64,000 bases of DNA from Siphonodentalium dalli (taxonomy: Eukaryota; Mollusca; Scaphopoda; Gadilida; Siphonodentaliidae). The DNA lies in the NCBI GenBank assembly GCA_032622095.1, contig CP136062.1, forward strand, positions 2,356,001-2,420,000, written 5' to 3'. Positions 11,529 through 23,494 of the stretch are shown here, one piece after another. The position numbers were made by a program, and so were the translations under genes. The number at the start of each line of letters is the position of its first letter. Position 1 is the stretch's first letter. The notes beneath the pieces are model-generated. The model had not been told where the DNA came from, ran no database searches, and saw only the letters and a list, made by a program, of their open reading frames with translations.

Positions 11529-12430
11529 AAGAGGCCGATCACGATCGGCAGATGTTTAACCCATCCCTTGGCAATAGTAAATTGTTATGATCGGAATCAT
11601 AATCTTTTAATGTTGAATTATAGAGTATACTGTTATGATCTAAAGTAGTATAGACAAATGCACATAATAACCAGTAATAACACAAAGTATTGGAATGTAT
11701 GAGTCAAAATAGAAGGGTTAATATAACTCTAGAGCCTGTCAACACAATCTTGTGTAAGCAGTTCTATTCATGTTGTTGCAAATGGCCATGTGAGATATCA
11801 AAATAATATAGTTATTTATTTAATGTAAAAGGTTAAAAGACATGGAAAGATAAAAGGGGTTAAATCACCTATCTCTGCCCTGTTTGATCCAATGTAGTCC
11901 CATCATCCAATGACTTAGAGAGCTCCATTGGTCTAGTTAAATAAATTCACATGGCTAAGTTGTGGTTAAAAGATAGCTAAATCAATTTATCCAATAATTC
12001 ACAACTAATCTGTGTGTGGCCAATTCTCTTAAATAGAGTTAACATATGAGGGCTATAAATAACTCTCAAGGCAATAAACCATATTGTCTCCTATGTCTCT
12101 CACAGAGAAGCAGGTATTAATTAATTGTGAGTTACTTAGGTTATAATCTGGATAATTCTTAGTTGAAAAAGTGCCATATCTCTGGTATAACAAATTGGAT
12201 CTAACCCATATTCAAACTCGATCTGTATTTTGGGCTGAAAAACTCACATACCAAATTTGGTTTTGATCGGATAGAGAATGTTTGAGTTATCGCATTACAC
12301 GTAAAGTGTTTACGGCTAGACAGACAGATGGACGGCTAGACAGACAGATGGACGGACGGACGAACGAACGATGAGTGGTCAATCCGGACGTCGACACTAT
12401 GTGTACCATACTATGGTATGGGTACACATA
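11529..12430. repeat. Family G long repeat, copy 1
   Basis: Starts AAGAGGCCGATCACGATCGG (a short palindrome) and ends with an ACAGATGGACGG tract and the hairpin GTGTACCATACTATGGTATG..., followed at once by a second copy. Core phrases include CCAAATTTGGTTTTGATCGG and TTTGAGTTATCGCATTACAC. No coding frame. Confidence 0.8.
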
Positions 12431-13651
12431 ACGAGAGGCCGATCACGATCGGCAGATGTTAACCCATCCCTTGGCGATAAAAATTTAATATGATCGGATA
12501 AATGAGAGTTTTGGTGTTGAATTATAGAGTATACTGTTATGTACTATTATAGACAAATGTACATAACACAAATTATTGGAATTTATGGGTCACTGGCATT
12601 TATATAAGAGAATGCACTGGTACAGGATCTGTAATGCTAAACCACCACAGCCAGCAAGTCTGTGGGTTAAATGTGTAGGTGTGACCTGGACATGGAATAC
12701 TTGGGTTAAGAGAGTCCAATTTAAGTTTACAATAATAATGTGTCCTAGTATACAGATAAGCAACCTCACCACTGACCCATTAATATCAATTATATAGCAC
12801 AGCTGTCAAAAAATCACAGGAATTGTTTATGTTGAACACTACTGACCTCTATTAAACCAATAACAATTATAATGATATCAGACCATCTGAAGATATAACT
12901 CTGCAGCACAGATGTCCAAGTCTACTGTTAATATCATGTGATAGTTTATTGTTGAATCTTATTTTAAATTAGATACCATAGCCTTCTTTATCAGATTATT
13001 TGCACATTGGCATAAGAGACATCAGAAAATAATATAGCTTTATCAATAGCTAAGTAGTCCAAATGCAATTGGTGAATTAATTAAAAAATTAAAGGGACAC
13101 ATTGGAAAATTTTTTATCAACTTGTATCATAATCATCAATATCTAAATGAAAACAAATGACAATGTCAATGACATTTTTTTTATTATTATTATAAAAGTT
13201 AAAAATAATTATTTTTTTAAATCAATTTTTTTTTTCAAATTTTTTTTTTTTGTTGAAAAATGGTCATACCTCCTTTAAAATAAATCGGAAACCCATATTC
13301 GAACTAGATCTGTATTTTGGGCTGTGAAACTCACATACCAAATTTGGTTCCAATCAGATAAAAAATGTTTGAGTTATGGCAGAATATGTGAATTCTAAGT
13401 CGAAAAAGGGGCATAACTCTGTAACAAAAACTCGATTCAAACCCAAATTCGAACTCGATCTGTATTTTGGGCTGATATACCCATATACAAAATTTGCTTC
13501 TGATTGGATAGAAAATGTTTGAGTTATCGCATTACACGTGAAGTGTCTACGGACGGACAGACGGACGGACGGACAGACGGACGGACGAACGACGAGTGGT
13601 CAATCCGGACAACGACACTATGTTTACCATACATGGTATGGGTAAACATAA
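12431..13651. repeat. Family G long repeat, copy 2
   Basis: Directly abuts copy 1 and has the same head. Two core units (about 13265-13400 and 13405-13550) are followed by (GGAC)n at 13551-13588 and a terminal hairpin at about 13619-13651 (TATGTTTACC ... GGGTAAACATA). Confidence 0.85.
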
Positions 13652-14035
13652 AAACCAGTGTGTGTATGAAACATTCAAGAACATATATATTTTTGAAAAA
13701 TATAACAACGTCTGCGCTGGTGTTTCTAAAACGAAATGAATAGCCATCTTGATTAAAATCTATTTTCAACAACTAATACAACCAGTATTAAAAGTATTTC
13801 TCAATAAATGTTTTAAATGTTTGATACGCATATTAAATGGCTTTTCCTGCACATGTTCAGATTATCGGAACACCGAGAAAAAGACAAATTAAAAAAATAA
13901 GGGTACTTTTTGTTAACAGCATCGCTTTGCCCGTACACACAACAGCATCATAGCATTTCAGCAGGACCACTTGACCAGGGGTGATTATGATAAACTTCAT
14001 TATTTTAAATGGAGAGTTCTTTTGAATTGCATATA

Positions 14036-14190
14036 ATAAAAAGAATATCTTGCGTTCTTGAGAGGATACCAAAAATTTTCTCATTCACAACTGAAACAAA
14101 TGTTTATTTTTCGCTTGCGAAATGAAAATAAACATTTGTCTGTCACTCATGTGATAATTTTCAGTAACCACTCAAAAACACTAGATATCC
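14036..14190. mobile_element. Fold-back element related to 10975-11140
   Basis: AAAAAGAATATCTTGCG at the left and a central inverted repeat ACAAATGTTTATTTTTCGC. A family B element is inserted just after it, at a CATGTATT target. Confidence 0.65.
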
Positions 14191-14200
14191 TCCATGTATT

Positions 14201-14598
14201 CAAGCATGAGTTTAGTGTGCCTGTCAATTACAGAATGAGGTCCCCAGAGGGTGAATTCAGTGACGCTATCCTGCATAGAGGCGTAGCATCACCAAATTCA
14301 TCCTCTGGGGACCCCATTCGACATGGCCTCATCTGCTATGGGAGACATAAACTCAGATTGAATTTCCCAAATGGTGAATATTGTGATGTATACCCATTGG
14401 GAACCTCGATTATATAACGTGTCATCTGCTAATTTGGGGATATAGAGAAACTAAACTAAAAAAGAAATAGAATCTATGTGAAGAAGTTTCTATAGAAATT
14501 TTATAATAAAGAAACTTTTGAGGGTGAATTTAGCGCTGCTAAATTTAATCTCTGGGGACCTCAGTCTGCAAATGACAGGCACCTTATTCTCAGGCCTG
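14201..14598. mobile_element. Family B element (hAT-like) with perfect 8-bp target duplication
   Basis: CATGTATT at 14193-14200 is repeated at 14599-14606. Ends CAAGCATG / CAGGCCTG. The left hairpin is intact and the right one decayed. Confidence 0.9.
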
Positions 14599-14648
14599 CA
14601 TGTATTGCGTGTCAGTAATATTTACACTGACTGTAGTACTTTTTCCGT

Positions 14649-15010
14649 AAAGGTACTCAATCTGATCAGATGGTCCCCATATCATCAAGTTACCACATTT
14701 CTTCAAAATACGCTTTATTTATCAGTAGGTATAAATTTCCAAAAACGTGTCAATTTTCAACATGTTGTTCAACGAAATATGGCCATATTATAACTTGATT
14801 TAGAGTTATCCATCTTGATCCGCAATTTGGTCGGTTTGACAAATATTTTCCAGGTGGAAAAAAAAGTACATATCTCGAGAAATAACTTCGTTCAAAAATT
14901 AATATCTCATCACTCTGAGCTTTGATGAGTGGGTTCCTCGACTCAAATCAGATATTTTTTATCCCTGAAGCCAAAGAAATACTAATTTAGGGGTGTTTAA
15001 TCAGATAATG
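14649..15010. mobile_element. Family F copy, right end decayed
   Basis: AAAGGTACTCAATCTGATCA at the start. The interior (GATTTAGAGTTATCCATC, ACTCTGAGCTTTGATGAG, GGGTTCCTCGACTC) matches the better copy at 26437-26924. Confidence 0.7.
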
Positions 15011-15059
15011 CATCTTTAACTTCCAAGAGGCTAGAAATAATTCAGGGTTCTCACAAGTC

Positions 15060-15890
15060 AAACCTCTAAGCTCGTCCCTGCTATAAGCATCAGGTGCCTG
15101 GGTACGGGTCTAGAGAGAATTGACTTCTCCATGTTTTAATCCTGTAAGCTTGTCTCGGGTATAATACGCCTTAGGTGCCTGGGTACGGGTCTAGAGAGAA
15201 TTGACGTCTCCCTGTTTTAATCCTGTAAGCTTGTCTCTGGTATAATAAGCCTTAGGTGCCTGGGTACGGGTCTAGAGAGAATTGACGTCTCCCTGTTTTA
15301 ATCCTGTAGACTTGTCTCTGGTATAATAAGCCTTAGTTGCCTGGGTACGGGTCTAGAGAGAATTGACGTCTCCCTGTTTTAATCCTGTAAGATTGTCTCT
15401 GGTATAATAAGCCTTAGGTGCTTGGGTACGGGTCTAGAGAGAATTGACGTCTCCCTGTTTTAATCCTGTAGGCTTGTCTCTGGTATATAATAAGCCTTAG
15501 GTGCCTGGGTACGGGTCTAGAGAGAATTGACGTCTCCCTGTTTTAATCCTGTAGGCTTGTCTGGTATAATAAGTCTTAGGTTCCTGGGTACGGGTCTAGA
15601 GAGAATAGACATCCCCCTGTTTTAATCTCATTCCTGGTATATAATAAGCCTTAGGTGCCTGGGTACGGGTCTAGAGATAATTGACATCACCCCGTTTCAA
15701 TCCTCTAGGCTATAGTCTCTGGTAGAAGCAGATCAGGTGTCTGGGTATGGGTCTAGAAAGAATTGACATCTCCCTGTTTTAATCTCTAAGCTGGTTCCTG
15801 GTATATAATAAGCCTCAGGCACCTGGGTACGGGTTTAGAGAGAATTGAAATCACCCTGTTTCAATCCTCTAGGCTGTCTCAGCCTTCAAC
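15060..15890. repeat. Minisatellite, about 80-82-bp unit, ten copies
   Basis: GGTGCCTGGGTACGGGTCTA recurs at about 15092, 15173, 15255, 15334, 15416, 15499, 15580, 15652, 15736 and 15818. The central copies are nearly identical and the right-hand ones more diverged, the pattern left by repeated unequal exchange in the middle of an array. Confidence 0.93.
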
Positions 15891-17101
15891 ATAACCATTA
15901 TAATTTATCTATCTGTTATCAGTCTGGTGACTAGATAGGGATCTAAGAAGAAGAGTCTTCTCTTTAGGCTGGTGGTCCCTGCCTTTTAGAATTAATATCA
16001 TGATCAGCAATTTGTGCTGACAAACATACTTCATGATGTGTCTGGCCAGCGAGGCAATTTATTGGGAGACATCACTTCAAAAATCATCAATCAATAAGAA
16101 AATTGAGTAAATTGCACGATGGGAGTAGTTAACGCACGCCATCGTTTCAGTGCATTTGTGGCAAGGGAAATCGTTCAGCTGCGAGCAGCAACTACTTACA
16201 ACGCCACGCCATATTCTAATTAATTACATGCTCGATAATAATAGAAGAATACCCAATATTCAATCATTGCAACAAATGCACATTCTGTTCACCACTTGCA
16301 TGTCACGGAAAAATTCAATAATATATGCTAATCTTGTCTGTTTGTACACTCCTCAAATCATTAACGACCTCCGGACAAAGATGTATCAAACAGGGTCAAC
16401 TACACAGACAGGTCGCAACCTTCAGCAGCATGTCATCGAATCACGATATAGATTAGACTTTACAATGCACAAAATCTTTGTAGCATACTTTGTGAAGGAG
16501 CTGTTTTTAGTATCACGGGAATAATTCAATAATGTACTTTAATCTCTAATGTTTGTTATCGGGCCGGAACTATTGCTGACGTTTCGATATTGTTCCGGGA
16601 CAAAGATCCATCAAAGAGTGTCGACTGCTCAGACAGTTCGCAACCTTCAGACAAATTACATCACGGGATAGATCAGCCTTCCCAACAGCGACCATGCAGT
16701 CCAGAAATTTCAAATTGGGAGAAGTCACTTCTCCCTATTTGCTTACAGCTTATCAGGGAGATGTGGGCTGTTATCAGGGAGAAGTGGGCTGTTATCAGGG
16801 AGACTTGGGCTGTTATCAGGGAGAAGTGATAATGAGTAGTTACACCAATATTATCAGGAAATACACTTTAAATATAAATGTGTGGACATATGCATACTGA
16901 AAACATTTCCAACACCACATTCACCAACCCCCCCCCCCCATCCCCTTGTCCCATGTCAGAATTTTTTCTTCTGCTAAAAAGAATAGGTTTCAATTATTTG
17001 CATACTCAACATTCTTGCTTTTATGATTGGAACTTGGTCCTTTATCGATCATATCAGAGTTTGTTTGGGTCTGGCTTAAAATTATTGATTTAATTGTTGA
17101 T
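15891..17101. other. No gene recognised; local repeats only
   Basis: An open frame of 124 codons at 16150-16524 resembles no family I know. Parts of 16300-16460 and 16510-16680 repeat each other (GGACAAAGAT..ATCAAA, CGCAACCTTCAG), which suggests repeat rather than gene. A 21-bp tandem repeat (TATCAGGGAGAAGTGGGCTGT) occupies 16754-16828, and a C-run lies at about 16928-16939. Confidence 0.6.
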
Positions 17102-17105
17102 TTAA

Positions 17106-17275
17106 CCCTTTGATGACGGGAGCTGTGCTGGTGCAGCATTAAAGATCATTTGCCAGTGCATTCTCTTATATAGGCGAGTCTCCCACAGGAAGCCTCGCAT
17201 ATAATTATAAGAGAATGCACTGTTGAGATAAATATTGTTAGGACAATGTATTCTCTTACATACATGTATATATAA
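17106..17275. mobile_element. Family D element, left part
   Basis: TTAA at 17102-17105, then CCCTTTGATGACGGGAGC and GCTGGTGCAGCATTAAAGAT. A hairpin cassette variant lies at about 17150-17222 and the start of a second at 17240. The copy is cut off by a GT/TA microsatellite. Confidence 0.75.
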
Positions 17276-17278
17276 GGT

Positions 17279-17292
17279 GTGTGCGTGTGCGT

Positions 17293-17326
<34 letters not shown>
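17279..17326. repeat. (GT)n/(TA)n microsatellite
   Basis: GTGTGCGTGTGCGTGTATGT grading into (TA)n, at the junction between the D element and the Penelope-like element. Confidence 0.9.
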
Positions 17327-19090
17327 ATTGAGACCAATTATCGCTGGATCCTCTTGTCCCACTAACAGACTCAGTAATTTCTTGGACATAATCATGAAAC
17401 CATTATGTGAAAAAATACCAAGCTACATAAGAGATGATATGGATTTTGTCAGAGAATTGCCAGAAAGAACTGAAGAAGGGTCAACACTTGTGAGTTTTGA
17501 TGTAGTTGGTCTCTACTTAAATATTCCACATGATTTAGGAATAAAAGCAGTAGAATACTGGATCGAAAAACATTGCGATATGATCGACAAGAGATTCAGT
17601 TCTGACTTCATCGTACAAAGTTTGCGTATTATATTGGAGAACAATAAGTTCTTCTTCAATGACAAATACTACCTACAAATAAAAGGAACTGCCATGGGCA
17701 CAAAAGTGGCCCCTAAATTTGCAAACCTTCTTATGGGCTTCCTAGAAAATTAACTATATACAAGAGCGGAAAACATCTTCAAATTGTCAATAAGTACACA
17801 TATTCGAACATCTTGGAGGAGATACCTTGACGATTGTTTTGTAATATGGATTGATTCAATGGACAGTCTCAACGAATTCCATGTGTTACTCAATTCTCTG
17901 GACAAATCTATTCAGTTCACGAAGGATGCAAGCAAGGAGGGACTCCCATTCCTAGATGTTCTTATAATTCTAAATAACACGAAAATTGAAACTGACATAT
18001 ATTATAAACCTACCGATGCACACCAATATATGGATTTCCGCTCTTGCCACCCGTCGCACACCAAGAGAAATATTCCATATAGTCTTGCTAGACGTGTGTG
18101 CATGATCGTCAGTAATGCAGAAAAGAGACTTTTGAGACTAAAGGAATTAGAGTCATTCTTATCGAAACAACATTATCCAAAAGGTTTGATTACAAATGGG
18201 ATTCAGAGAGCCCAACTCATTCCAGAAAATGAATTACGGACTGCCAAACAGAAGTCCTCAGAAACTAACATTATTCCTTTTGTGACAACACATAATCCAC
18301 ATTGTCACTTTAATATATCTGCAAAAGCCCAAGAATTACTACCAATTCTTCATACCAGTAATAAAATGCGATCTTTGGTGACCAAAGCGGACATTTTACC
18401 CAGCAAGCTTCAACGAAGGAACCTAAAACGCATGCTCACTGGTGCTAAATAAACGACAAACAGATCTAAGGAATATAAAGTCAACAAATGTGGCGATTCC
18501 AGATGTAAAGTGTGCCAGCACAGCATAGAAGGAAATACTATTACCCTTAAAAACGGTATGAAGATATACACCAATGCCGATATGACGTGCAAGACAGTAA
18601 ATCTGATATACTGTATAATGTGTGATGGATGTGGAGAAAGCTATATTGGGGAAACTGGCAATAGTGTGGTTGAGCGTATGCGAATCCACCGACAGCATAT
18701 TAAGCAGCCATAATACAGGAAGATTCCATTGAGTGCCCATCTGGACGATTGTGGCAGAAAGAGTTTCCACGTCTTCCTGTTCTGCAAGATGTACAAGAGC
18801 AAAATACATCGCAAGATTCGGGAAGATTTCTTCAAAATCCTGTTCAAAGCAAAACTAAATGCTGACTAATGACGTAATAGCCGGAAGTGCATGGGAGAGT
18901 TATCTCTCTTGCGTCTATTACGTACGACAATAACAGTCTACTTAAGAGTGCAATGATACTAAGCACGAAAGGCCTCTAGACTTACAAATGTATTAAATGA
19001 TCGTTTTATAAGTCATGTCTCCATTCTTTTGGATCATATATACAACTCTACGCTCAAGTACTATATAAACGGTTATATATATACATGTAC
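17327..19090 (+). mobile_element. Penelope-like element fossil (reverse transcriptase plus GIY-YIG endonuclease), 5'-truncated
   Basis: Parts in order: a reverse transcriptase region (about 17327-18450) with the catalytic YLDD motif; a cysteine-rich linker (CGDSRCKVC, near 18490); and a GIY-YIG nuclease region (near 18600-18710, with SYIGETGN). The coding part ends near 18870 and a non-coding tail may run to about 19090. This domain order is specific to endonuclease-bearing Penelope-like elements. The copy lacks its 5' part and is broken by a small number of changes (about three). The long readable stretches suggest moderate age. The tail contains CGAAAGGCCTC, also found in the duplicated block at 20571-23494. 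Confidence 0.9.
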
Positions 19091-19093
19091 ATG

Positions 19094-20395
19094 TATACTA
19101 GCCGATGAGCCCGACGTTGTCCGGGCTATTCAAAAACCAAATTTCAAGTCGATAGCTCCACCCGTTTCCGAGATCTCGTCTGCGCATGCGCTGCACGGGC
19201 GTCGCACGGGCTCGCCAATACGACAACGACGACCGCCTGGTCAAACTACACACACGTACCAAGTTTCGTCCCGATCGGTCGAGAATCGTAGATTTGTATA
19301 AATGACATACATACAGACAGACAGACAGACAGACAGAGGTCTTCAAAATATATATGAGACTAGCCGATGAGCCCGACGTTGTCCGGGCTATTCAAAAACC
19401 AAATTTCAAGTCGATAGCTCCACCCGTTTCCGAGATCTGGTCTGCGCATGCACGAAGCTTGTGTCGCACGGGCTCGGCGACCCGATAAAAATCGTATCCG
19501 GGGCAAGATACATTCACATAGCAAATTTCAAGTCGATAGCTCCACCCGTTTCCGAGATCTCGTCTGCGCATGCGCTGCACGGGCGTCACACAGGCTCGCC
19601 AATACGACAAGGACGACCGCCTGGTCAAACTACACACACGTACCAAGTTTCGTCCCGATCGGTCGAAACGACAGCACAACACGTATTTTTTGTTTTTCAT
19701 GATTTAATTCATGGTACCCGTCCCTCAAAGACTGACCCGATGAAAATTCCCCTGTTCCTAGGACATATATGACACAACAACCCATTCTGCCTTTTTAATC
19801 GAGATAATTGCATTCCGCGTTTCGTTTTGCATCCGTATTTTACGCATGGGTAGCCGTTTAGCAGCTTCGATTGTAATAAAGAGCGTTAATCCTTAACACC
19901 TCCGAATATGGTCAATATAAAGATCGTTGATGCCTTAACCCCTGAAGTGGCGTTTGCAGTGATTTTGATGATTGGGAGTGGAGAATCGGTGCTCAGAGCT
20001 TGTCCAAAATGCGGCGTCGACAATCCCTGTGGGTTTTTACACTTATATACGATCGGTCAACCCGTTTTCGATTCTATAAAGGACATACAGACAGACAGAC
20101 AGAGGTCTTCAAAATATATATGAGACTAGATTCGTATCCGGGGCAAGACACATTCACATAGCAAATTTCAAGTCGATAGCTCCACCCGTTTCCGAGATCT
20201 CGTCTGCGCATGAGCGAAGCGGGCGCCGCACAGACTCGCCAATACGACAAGGACGACCGCCTGGTCAAACTACACACACGTACATGTACCAAGTTTCGTC
20301 CCGATCGGTAGAGAATCGTAGATTTGTATAAATGACATACAGACAGACAGACAAACAGAGGTCTTCAAAATATATAAGAGATATATATATGGATG
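19094..20395. repeat. Family I repeats, three head-to-tail copies, GC-rich
   Basis: Units start near AGCCCGACGTTGTCCGGGCT (19107, 19370) and carry CAAATTTCAAGTCGATAGCT, GTCTGCGCATGCGC and CCAAGTTTCGTCCCGATCGG. They end with (CAGA)n and GGTCTTCAAAATATATATGA. Copies: about 19094-19360, 19361-19673 (with an inserted partial copy from 19496), and about 20040-20395. They are clearly richer in GC than the surroundings. Open frames here on both strands are by-products of low stop density. Confidence 0.8.
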
Positions 20396-20570
20396 ATTCC
20401 ATTAAGTAAACATCTTGATGTGGGGATGGATCCTTCCGAATTTCCCCATACACAAAATGATGGAAGTCAACACGTTCAAACGGTTACAGATGGAACAAAA
20501 GTTTCGGAACAAATTAAATCTGAAACTAAACTCTATCATATAATCGCGATGTCACACACCCACCTCCCGG

Positions 20571-20691
20571 AAGTGACGTCACAATAGAAATAATTGAAAT
20601 AATAAAATGGCATTAACCTGATGATCGGCCAAAAGCCGTGAAAGGCCTCGTTATACAGCCAAAAATTGTGTTTATGTTTATTAACATCTTA

Positions 20692-20726
<35 letters not shown>

Positions 20727-22037
20727 GAATAAAATAAAGTAACACCATTTAAGACTCATTTGAGTTTAAAAAAACACGAGCTTTCGGCTATCTAGTAGCC
20801 TTTATCAAGTATGAAGTGAACAAATAGTGAAAAGTCGTTGACGTTGAAAGTGTCCCTCACGATGACGTGCATAACAAGAGTCTTGTTATGCACGTCATCG
20901 TGTGGGACACTTTCAACGTCAACGACTTTTCACTATTTGTTCACTAAATTCGATTTGAGGCGAGGTTTACCGAGGCTCAAATAGAATTTAGTGGACGAGG
21001 TTGATAAATTATGTATAAAATAGAACGAGTTTGAGATACTTTTTATCACATGGTCATACAATCGCTTAAATTTTATCGAAAACAACAATAATTAACAGAC
21101 AGAGAACTTTGTCCCAAAGAGCAGCGTGACGTCATTGCACGCGACGATATTACACGTGTCTATTACGCTCGAATATTACATAGTGCTAAGTGTGATAAAT
21201 ATATATATCAGAAAATGGATGTTTATATCCATGTTATAAATCTTCAATGACCAAAATTATAGTTGCAGCCATTTTGTCATGAGGTTAAAATTAAGATAGT
21301 CCTCATTATCTCGCTGTCTGTTAACTACTTGGTATTCAACAATCTATTTTCGTTGTTTGCATACTACATGTTGTACTGGCTACAATAAGACAATAAAACA
21401 TTGGCAGCTCTCAGTTAAAAAAAAAGGCTGACAGAATATAGCCATTTGCCTTACTTCAGCCGATAGCCAACACTGAAGGGCTGAAAAAATACTTTCCTTT
21501 AGGTTTATACTCTTGGGATCCAAATAATCATCTTGAACGAATATGTCAACTATAATTATTGTTTTTTGAATTAAAAGACTGATATTGATATTTATTACAT
21601 GATCCTACCCATATTCCATTCAAACCCATTCTATAAATTGTGACAAGCATGTTCGTTGCATAATAGGAAATAGTGCCAGGTGGCTTTTGACTTCCAGTTT
21701 GTCATCTGTTTGCATTACATACGCTACGTCTCAAAATACTATGGCTTCCAATATTTTTTCGACAAACTCTAAAGAATGAAGAGTTTGAAAAGTTATTTCA
21801 TTAAATATGTCAGTCTTTATTTATCTGGGACTATTTCTTGACACGTTTGTTGAGTTGAATACGGGATTCCAGCAATTGCAGCCAAACTCATCCGGCAAAC
21901 CTCAAAAGTCTTCATCCCATATATACTGCCATAGGTCAGGAGTCCAGCTTTATACAATTCAAATGGCAGATTTCAGTAAAATACAGAGATCGATGAAGTT
22001 TGACGACTATGAAAGTTCGAAAGCACATAAGTGACAT
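20571..22037 (+). repeat. 1.46-kb tandem duplication, first copy
   Basis: Nearly identical to 22038-23494, differing in (TA)n length (20695-20724) and at a few single bases (for example GCAGCCATTTT against GCAGCAATTTT). It contains a 130-bp near-perfect hairpin at 20817-20946, the phrase CTGATGATCGGCCAAAAGCC and a small open frame (21807-22034). Possibly a Penelope-type tail, because GAAAGGCCTC is shared with 18968-18990. A diverged relative lies in reverse at 55795-56105. Confidence 0.9.
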
Positions 22038-23494
22038 AAGTGACGTCACAATAGAAATAATTGAAATAATAAAATGGCATTAACCTGATGATCGGCCAAA
22101 AGCCGTGAAAGGCCTCGTTATACAGCCAAAAATTGTGTTTATGTTTATTAACATCTTACCTATATATATATATATATATATATATATGGGAATAAAATAA
22201 AGTAACACCATTTAAGACTCATTTGAGTTTAAAAAAACACGAGCTTTCGGCTATCTAGTAGCCTTTATCAAGTATGAAGTGAACAAATAGTGAAAAGTCG
22301 TTGACGTTGAAAGTGTCCCTCACGATGACGTGCATAACAAGAGTCTTGTTATGCACGTCATCGTGTGGGACACTTTCAACGTCAACGACTTTTCACTATT
22401 TGTTCACTAAATTCGATTTGAGGCGAGGTTTACCGAGGCTCAAATAGAATTTAGTGGACGAGGTTGATAAATTATGTATAAAATAGAACGAGTTTGAGAT
22501 ACTTTTTATCACATGGTCATACAATCGCTTAAATTTTATCGAAAACAACAATAATTAACAGACAGAGAACTTTGTCCCAAAGAGCAGCGTGACGTCATTG
22601 CACGCGACGATATTACACGTGTCTATTACGCTCGAATATTACATAGTGCTAAGTGTGATAAATATATATATCAGAAAATGGATGTTTATATCCATGTTAT
22701 AAATCTTCAATGACCAAAATTATAGTTGCAGCAATTTTGTCATGAGGTTAAAATTAAGATAGTCCTCATTATCTCGCTGTCTGTTAACTACTTGGTATTC
22801 AACAATCTATTTTCGTTGTTTGCATACTACATGTTGTACTGGCTACAATAAGACAATAAAACATTGGCAGCTCTCAGTTAAAAAAAAAGGCTGACAGAAT
22901 ATAGCCATTTGCCTTACTTCAGCCGATAGCCAACACTGAAGGGCTGAAAAAATACTTTCCTTTAGGTTTATACTCTTGGGATCCAAATAATCATCTTGAA
23001 CGAATATGTCAACTATAATTATTGTTTTTTGAATTAAAAGACTGATATTGATATTTATTACATGATCCTACCCATATTCCATTCAAACCCATTCTATAAA
23101 TTGTGACAAGCATGTTCGTTGCATAATAGGAAATAGTGCCAGGTGGCTTTTGACTTCCAGTTTGTCATCTGTTTGCATTACATACGCTACGTCTCAAAAT
23201 ACTATGGCTTCCAATATTTTTTCGACAAACTCTAAAGAATGAAGAGTTTGAAAAGTTATTTCATTAAATATGTCAGTCTTTATTTATCTGGGACTATTTC
23301 TTGACACGTTTGTTGAGTTGAATACGGGATTCCAGCAATTGCAGCCAAACTCATCCGGCAAACCTCAAAAGTCTTCATCCCATATATACTGCCATAGGTC
23401 AGGAGTCCAGCTTTATACAATTCAAATGGCAGATTTCAGTAAAATACAGAGATCGATGAAGTTTGACGACTATGAAAGTTCGAAAGCACATAAG
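22038..23494 (+). repeat. 1.46-kb tandem duplication, second copy
   Basis: Starts at the repeated AAGTGACGTCACAAT; homology to the first copy ends near 23494 at CACATAAG. It has the same hairpin, a shorter (TA)n and the same small frame. High identity means recent duplication or an assembly duplication. Confidence 0.9.

Larger units (their letters stand above)
11354..13997. mobile_element. Element H1 with long inverted ends, split by two G repeats
   Basis: The left end contains TCAAGTGGTCCTGCTAATTT and the right end its complement, GCAGGACCACTTGACC, with about 170 bp of inverted repeat on each side. The natural interior is interrupted by G1 and G2 between about 11529 and 13651. The same H interior (GCTAATCTG..CGATTTGAG, then AACATATATATTTTT) appears uninterrupted at 34545-34620, which fixes the insertion point. 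Confidence 0.75.

Noticed and set aside
15060-15890. CRISPR-like regular repeats
   Set aside because: The repeats are contiguous 80-bp units without unique spacers, in a eukaryotic intron; an ordinary minisatellite.
16150-16524. 124-codon frame
   Set aside because: No recognisable domain; part of it is repeated nearby (16510-16680), and no splice or promoter context supports a gene.
17102-17395. Open frames reading CQCILLYM.. or RIYKRMHW on both strands (here and at 1819, 27542, 27573, 53289, 53327, 58775 and elsewhere)
   Set aside because: They are translations of the AATGCATTCTCTTATATATG hairpin cassette and appear in both orientations; not genes.
19098-19135. CCGATGAGCCCGACGTTGTC hairpin as a hammerhead ribozyme
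   Set aside because: The stem is good but the GAAA box that must follow stem II is absent.
19448-19772. Overlapping frames of 84-103 codons on both strands in the GC-rich region
   Set aside because: They coincide with family I repeat units; low stop density in GC-rich repeats explains them.
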